Positions 5,213-6,216 of a stretch of DNA of 6,216 nucleotides are shown here, one piece after another. Positions within the stretch are counted from its first letter, which is position 1. Each line of letters starts with the position of its first letter. Both the position numbers and the translations under genes were made by a program. The stretch lies in the NCBI GenBank assembly GCA_030533035.1, contig JAUNJW010000126.1, forward strand, positions 1 through 6,216, written 5' to 3'. The notes under the pieces were generated by a model, which was not told the DNA's origin, did not search any database, and worked only from the letters and a program-made list of their open reading frames with translations. The DNA comes from Erysipelotrichaceae bacterium (GTDB lineage Bacteria > Bacillota_I > Bacilli_A > Erysipelotrichales > Erysipelotrichaceae).

Positions 5213-6057
5213 TCAATCACCGCCTTCGCGTGTCTGCACACATGGCAGCACACATTGACCGCCACCGGCATGCCGGCGATATGGGTCGGTTCATTTTCCA
5301 CCTTGATGGCAAGGGCCGTTGTCTTTCCATGGAAGCCCATCGGGCCGATCTTCAGGTCATTGGCCATGGCCAGCAGCTTATCTTCCAGCTCACTGTAGCG
5401 GGGATCGGGATTGCGGTCATCCAGCTTTCTGAGCAGTGCTTTCTTGGACAGCACGGCGCAGGAATCAAAGGTGCCGCCGATGCCGACGCCGATCACAAAC
5501 GGCGGGCAGGCATTGGGACCGGCTTTGAGCAGGGTATCCTTCACGAAGTCAATGACGCCCTGTTCACCATCCGCCGGTGTCAGCATTTTCAGCGCCGACT
5601 TGTTTTCCGAACCGAAGCCCTTGGCCATGATCTCAATTTCAACCCTGTCCCCTTCCGTCAGTTCCGTATAGATGACGGCCGGGGTATTGGTTTTTGTATT
5701 CTTTCTTTCATAGAGCGGATCCGCCACAACCGAAGCCCGCAGGAAATTGTCCGTGTAGCCCCGCTCCACACCGCGGTTCACGGCGTCTTTGACAAGGCCG
5801 TCCGTGAAATGGACTTCCTGGCCGACTCTGAGCCAGACAATGGCCATGCCGGTATCCTGGCAGATGGGAATGTTTTCTTCCTTTGCAATGCGGGCATTTT
5901 CGATCAGGATATCCAGAACCGCTTTTGACTTTTCGTTGGATTCATCCTGCACCGCCTTTTCAAACGCCCTGACGATGTCCGGGCTGGCTGTGACAGCGAT
6001 CTCACCGCACATGGACGCGATGGCGTCCTCTATCTTTTTTACGCTGATTTCTTTCAT
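5209..6057 (-). CDS. Class I fumarate hydratase, alpha subunit (Fe-S hydro-lyase, N-terminal domain)
   Basis: This 282-residue protein carries the [4Fe-4S] cluster of oxygen-sensitive class I fumarase. The three expected cluster cysteines are present: C66 in IPICQDTGMA, C184 in GPNACPPFVIGVGIGGTFD, and C271 (or C270) in VAVNVCCHVCRH. Other family motifs are the ENKSALKML stretch (151-159) and KIGPMGFHGKTTALA (236-250). The length is normal for split-subunit enzymes such as FumA/TtdA types. The ATG at 6057 is preferred over an in-frame GTG at 6063, which lies 1 nt from the -10 element. No Shine-Dalgarno sequence precedes either codon, so the operon seems to begin with a leaderless message. It is the first gene of five and supplies malate to, or takes it from, the malic enzyme downstream. 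The L-tartrate dehydratase alpha subunit is the alternative. Confidence 0.95.
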   Translation of the reverse strand: MKEISVKKIEDAIASMCGEIAVTASPDIVRAFEKAVQDESNEKSKAVLDILIENARIAKEENIPICQDTGMAIVWLRVGQEVHFTDGLVKDAVNRGVERGYTDNFLRASVVADPLYERKNTKTNTPAVIYTELTEGDRVEIEIMAKGFGSENKSALKMLTPADGEQGVIDFVKDTLLKAGPNACPPFVIGVGIGGTFDSCAVLSKKALLRKLDDRNPDPRYSELEDKLLAMANDLKIGPMGFHGKTTALAIKVENEPTHIAGMPVAVNVCCHVCRHAKAVIE

Positions 6058-6064
6058 GGCCACT

Positions 6065-6073
6065 ATGATATCA
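6065..6073 (-). promoter_or_regulatory. Extended -10 promoter of the fumarase operon
   Basis: TGATATCAT on the minus strand is an extended -10 (TGn plus TATCAT, 6070-6065). It ends 7 nt before the ATG at 6057. It lies in the perfect 10-bp palindrome ATGATATCAT (6065-6074). I see no convincing -35; the GAAC-N4-GTTC palindrome (6089-6100) occupies that region. Confidence 0.5.
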
Positions 6074-6088
6074 TGCTTTGCCGATTTT

Positions 6089-6100
6089 GAACTGTTGTTC
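6089..6100. promoter_or_regulatory. LexA-box-like palindrome GAAC-TGTT-GTTC
   Basis: The arms and 4-nt spacing match the core of the Gram-positive LexA (DinR) box, GAAC-N4-GTTC, but the outer C and G of the full consensus are missing. It lies just upstream of the htpG -35 and at about -43 to -32 of the fumarase start. Function is inferred only. Confidence 0.35.
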
Positions 6101-6101
6101 C

Positions 6102-6130
6102 TTGCAAAGAAACGGCACTGGTGCTAATAT
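6102..6130 (+). promoter_or_regulatory. htpG promoter
   Basis: TTGCAA (6102-6107), a 17-nt spacer and TAATAT (6125-6130) preceded by TGC give a sigma-A promoter with an extended -10. The start near 6137 falls inside the CIRCE element, as is usual for HrcA-controlled genes. Confidence 0.72.
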
Positions 6131-6133
6131 GGT

Positions 6134-6160
6134 TTAGCAGTCAAATAGAAAGAGTGCTAA
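6134..6160 (+). promoter_or_regulatory. CIRCE element (HrcA operator)
   Basis: TTAGCAGTC, 9 nt, GAGTGCTAA matches the CIRCE consensus TTAGCACTC-N9-GAGTGCTAA at 17 of 18 arm positions, with G for C at 6140. It spans the expected transcription start and ends just before the AGGAGG site, so HrcA should repress htpG until heat or protein-folding stress. An additional GTGCTAA half-site lies at 6121-6127. Confidence 0.92.
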
Positions 6161-6174
6161 AGGAGGATTGAACC

Positions 6175-6216
6175 ATGGCAAAGAAACAGTTCAAAGCAGA
6201 GTCCAAACGCCTGCTG
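6175..6216 (+). CDS. htpG: Molecular chaperone HtpG (Hsp90), N-terminal fragment
   Basis: Only 14 codons are present, reading MAKKQFKAESKRLL and running off the window. This is almost identical to the N-terminus of Firmicutes HtpG (MAKKEFKAESKRLLDMM), the first strand and helix of the ATP-binding domain. HtpG is an ATP-dependent cytoplasmic chaperone dimer. AAAGGAGG lies about 8 nt upstream of the ATG. A near-perfect CIRCE element lies directly before the ribosome binding site, supporting a heat-shock gene. The gene is divergent from the fumarase operon. Confidence 0.93.
   Translation, partial: MAKKQFKAESKRLL

Noticed and set aside
4978..5928. Plus-strand open frame of 316 codons opposite the fumarase genes
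   Set aside because: It is antisense to two clearly conserved fumarase subunits, has no ribosome binding site and its translation resembles no protein family; it is a by-product of codon bias.
6065..6074. Palindrome ATGATATCAT as an independent operator
   Set aside because: It is explained by the -10 element; 10 AT-rich bases alone do not support a separate site.

Overview
The window looks like chromosomal DNA of a mid-G+C Firmicute. The evidence is a T-box riboswitch, a CIRCE heat-shock operator, strong AGGAGG-type ribosome binding sites and proteins of typical Firmicutes families. The sequence does not settle the genus; an Erysipelotrichia- or Clostridia-like anaerobe is a guess. I see no mobile element, CRISPR array, tRNA or rRNA. 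Almost all genes lie on the minus strand; only rlmA and htpG read on the plus strand.

Region 1 (1-419): the first 11 codons of a minus-strand gene, probably trpC, preceded by a complete T-box leader. The leader has a TGG (Trp) specifier, an antiterminator bulge that fits the G73 discriminator of tRNA-Trp, an intrinsic terminator and a sigma-A promoter. Region 2 (420-1899): a hotdog-fold acyl-CoA thioesterase with its own extended -10 promoter. Behind a terminator lies a two-gene unit of a TetR-family repressor and a small charged helical protein. Region 3 (1827-2700): a divergent promoter region carrying a perfect 7-1-7 palindrome (the likely TetR operator) and the plus-strand rRNA methyltransferase rlmA. 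This gene has no ribosome binding site and seems to start at its own transcription start. A bidirectional terminator follows.

Region 4 (2703-6057): a tightly packed minus-strand operon in the order fumarase alpha, fumarase beta, DUF523/TudS-like protein, malic enzyme, DUF1622 membrane protein. Fumarase and malic enzyme together link fumarate, malate and pyruvate plus CO2 with reduced nicotinamide. The DUF523 protein, with three Fe-S-type cysteines, sits between them and overlaps both neighbours. The first gene again lacks a Shine-Dalgarno sequence and has a -10 element 7 nt before its ATG. Region 5 (6058-6216): a divergent intergenic region with a GAAC-N4-GTTC palindrome, a good promoter and a near-perfect CIRCE element, then the first 14 codons of htpG (Hsp90).

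The points most worth a second look are the two apparently leaderless starts, the TetR/rlmA divergent switch, the DUF523 gene embedded in the fumarase-malic enzyme operon, and HrcA/CIRCE-type control of htpG. I did not find a clearly new defence or mobile system; most of this is core metabolism with interesting control sites.
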